Assembly (NCBI GenBank): GCA_910586505.1
Contig: CAJUGV010000005.1
Location: 124,001-188,000 of the forward strand
Reading direction: 5' to 3'
Source of the DNA: an uncultured Paraprevotella sp.
GTDB taxonomy: Bacteria > Bacteroidota > Bacteroidia > Bacteroidales > Bacteroidaceae
DNA length: 64,000 nucleotides
This document shows, one piece after another, positions 63,808 through 64,000 of the stretch. The position numbers were made by a program, and so were the translations under genes. The notes beneath the pieces were generated by a model that was not told where the DNA came from, made no database searches, and saw only the letters and a program-made list of their open reading frames with translations. Position 1 is the stretch's first letter, and the number at the start of each line of letters is the position of its first letter.

Positions 63808-63999
63808 TTAATGTATAGAGGTTCGGGTGATGTGGCAGCCGGAGAATCGGAAATGGAGATTCTTGTCCGAACTGTTTCTGAAGAGACTGAAGCCCGTAAG
63901 GATAAACCTGTTGTCGGATTGGCTGCAAGTCAGTTCCAATGCTGCCATGTCACTCTGTGCATTAGCTTTTCTGAGGTCGGTTATACGGACACGGATTGT
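63808..63999 (-). CDS. C-terminal end of an unidentified gene (5' truncated by window edge)
   Basis: A minus-strand frame is open from the window edge to TAA at 63808-63810, giving 63 residues (ends FSGCHITRTSIH). The text looks protein-like (VRITDLRKANAQSDMAALEL, SQSDNRFILTGFSLFRN) with alternating hydrophobic residues, as in a beta-rich domain. The regulator gene starts 30 bp later with no -7 box between, which suggests co-transcription. Too short to assign a family. Confidence 0.55.
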   Translation of the reverse strand, partial: TIRVRITDLRKANAQSDMAALELTCSQSDNRFILTGFSLFRNSSDKNLHFRFSGCHITRTSIH

Positions 64000-64000
64000 G

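Overview
The window reads as a chromosomal segment of a Bacteroides-type gut bacterium (Bacteroidota, Bacteroidales). The signs are start regions with the Bacteroides -7 promoter box TAnnTTTG in place of sigma70 boxes, few Shine-Dalgarno sequences, an LpxC-FabZ fusion, the RprX/RprY two-component pair, an EF-G2-like factor, class II PyrF, many secreted glycosidases and S9 peptidases, and a transmembrane propeller/AraC regulator. No phage, insertion sequence, CRISPR array, rRNA or integrase was seen.

Layout. 1-2593: end of a PL11 rhamnogalacturonan lyase and a GH97 glycosidase. 2967-10442: core genes (asnA, tRNA-Arg(CCG), rpe, a damaged comEC, a DHH phosphoesterase, an FKBP-like lipoprotein, hemW). 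10603-15530: EF-G2-like factor, then rprX-rprY. 15598-18005: a 58-residue membrane protein, a MarR regulator, rpsF-rpsR-rplI and a low-complexity lipoprotein. 18257-25977: mtaB, a GT2 glycosyltransferase, a GldB-like lipoprotein, a tetrapyrrole-methylase-type methyltransferase, an S9 dipeptidyl peptidase and a TIGR01212 radical SAM protein. 26078-31473: GH105-DUF4861 and GH3. 31529-32300: a region of apparent gene decay. 32416-38134 (minus): a three-gene unit of DUF6057 membrane protein, CxxCH propeller lipoprotein and S9 peptidase. 38319-45704: GH2, GH128-like and GH43. 45780-55067 (minus): seven tightly packed genes lpxD-lpxC/fabZ-lpxA-(pRiA4b ORF-3-like)-miaA-PBP1A-Pif1/TPR helicase. 55298-63999 (minus): pyrF, a GH78 rhamnosidase, a kinase-less HTCS-like regulator and the end of one more gene.

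How it fits together. PL11, GH105-DUF4861, GH78, GH2 and GH43 are the enzyme types used on rhamnogalacturonan-I and its galactan/arabinan side chains, and the membrane regulator next to GH78 is a plausible local switch. There is no SusC/SusD pair in the window, so this is a scattered or partial pectin gene set and not a complete polysaccharide utilisation locus.

Most notable: (1) four intergenic loci carry imperfect repeats with a shared 22-bp period, three of them between convergent genes; (2) comEC has no standard start codon at its conserved N-terminus and has a frameshift; (3) the tRNA-Arg(CCG) appears to replace the near-universal G19-C56 pair by U19-A56; (4) the EF-G-like factor lacks the catalytic switch II histidine; (5) a DUF6057/CxxCH-propeller/S9-peptidase operon of unknown purpose; (6) an HTCS-like regulator with no kinase or receiver; (7) strong Shine-Dalgarno sequences before rpsR and rplI in a phylum that rarely uses them. 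All calls come from reading the sequence and family knowledge; no database search was run.
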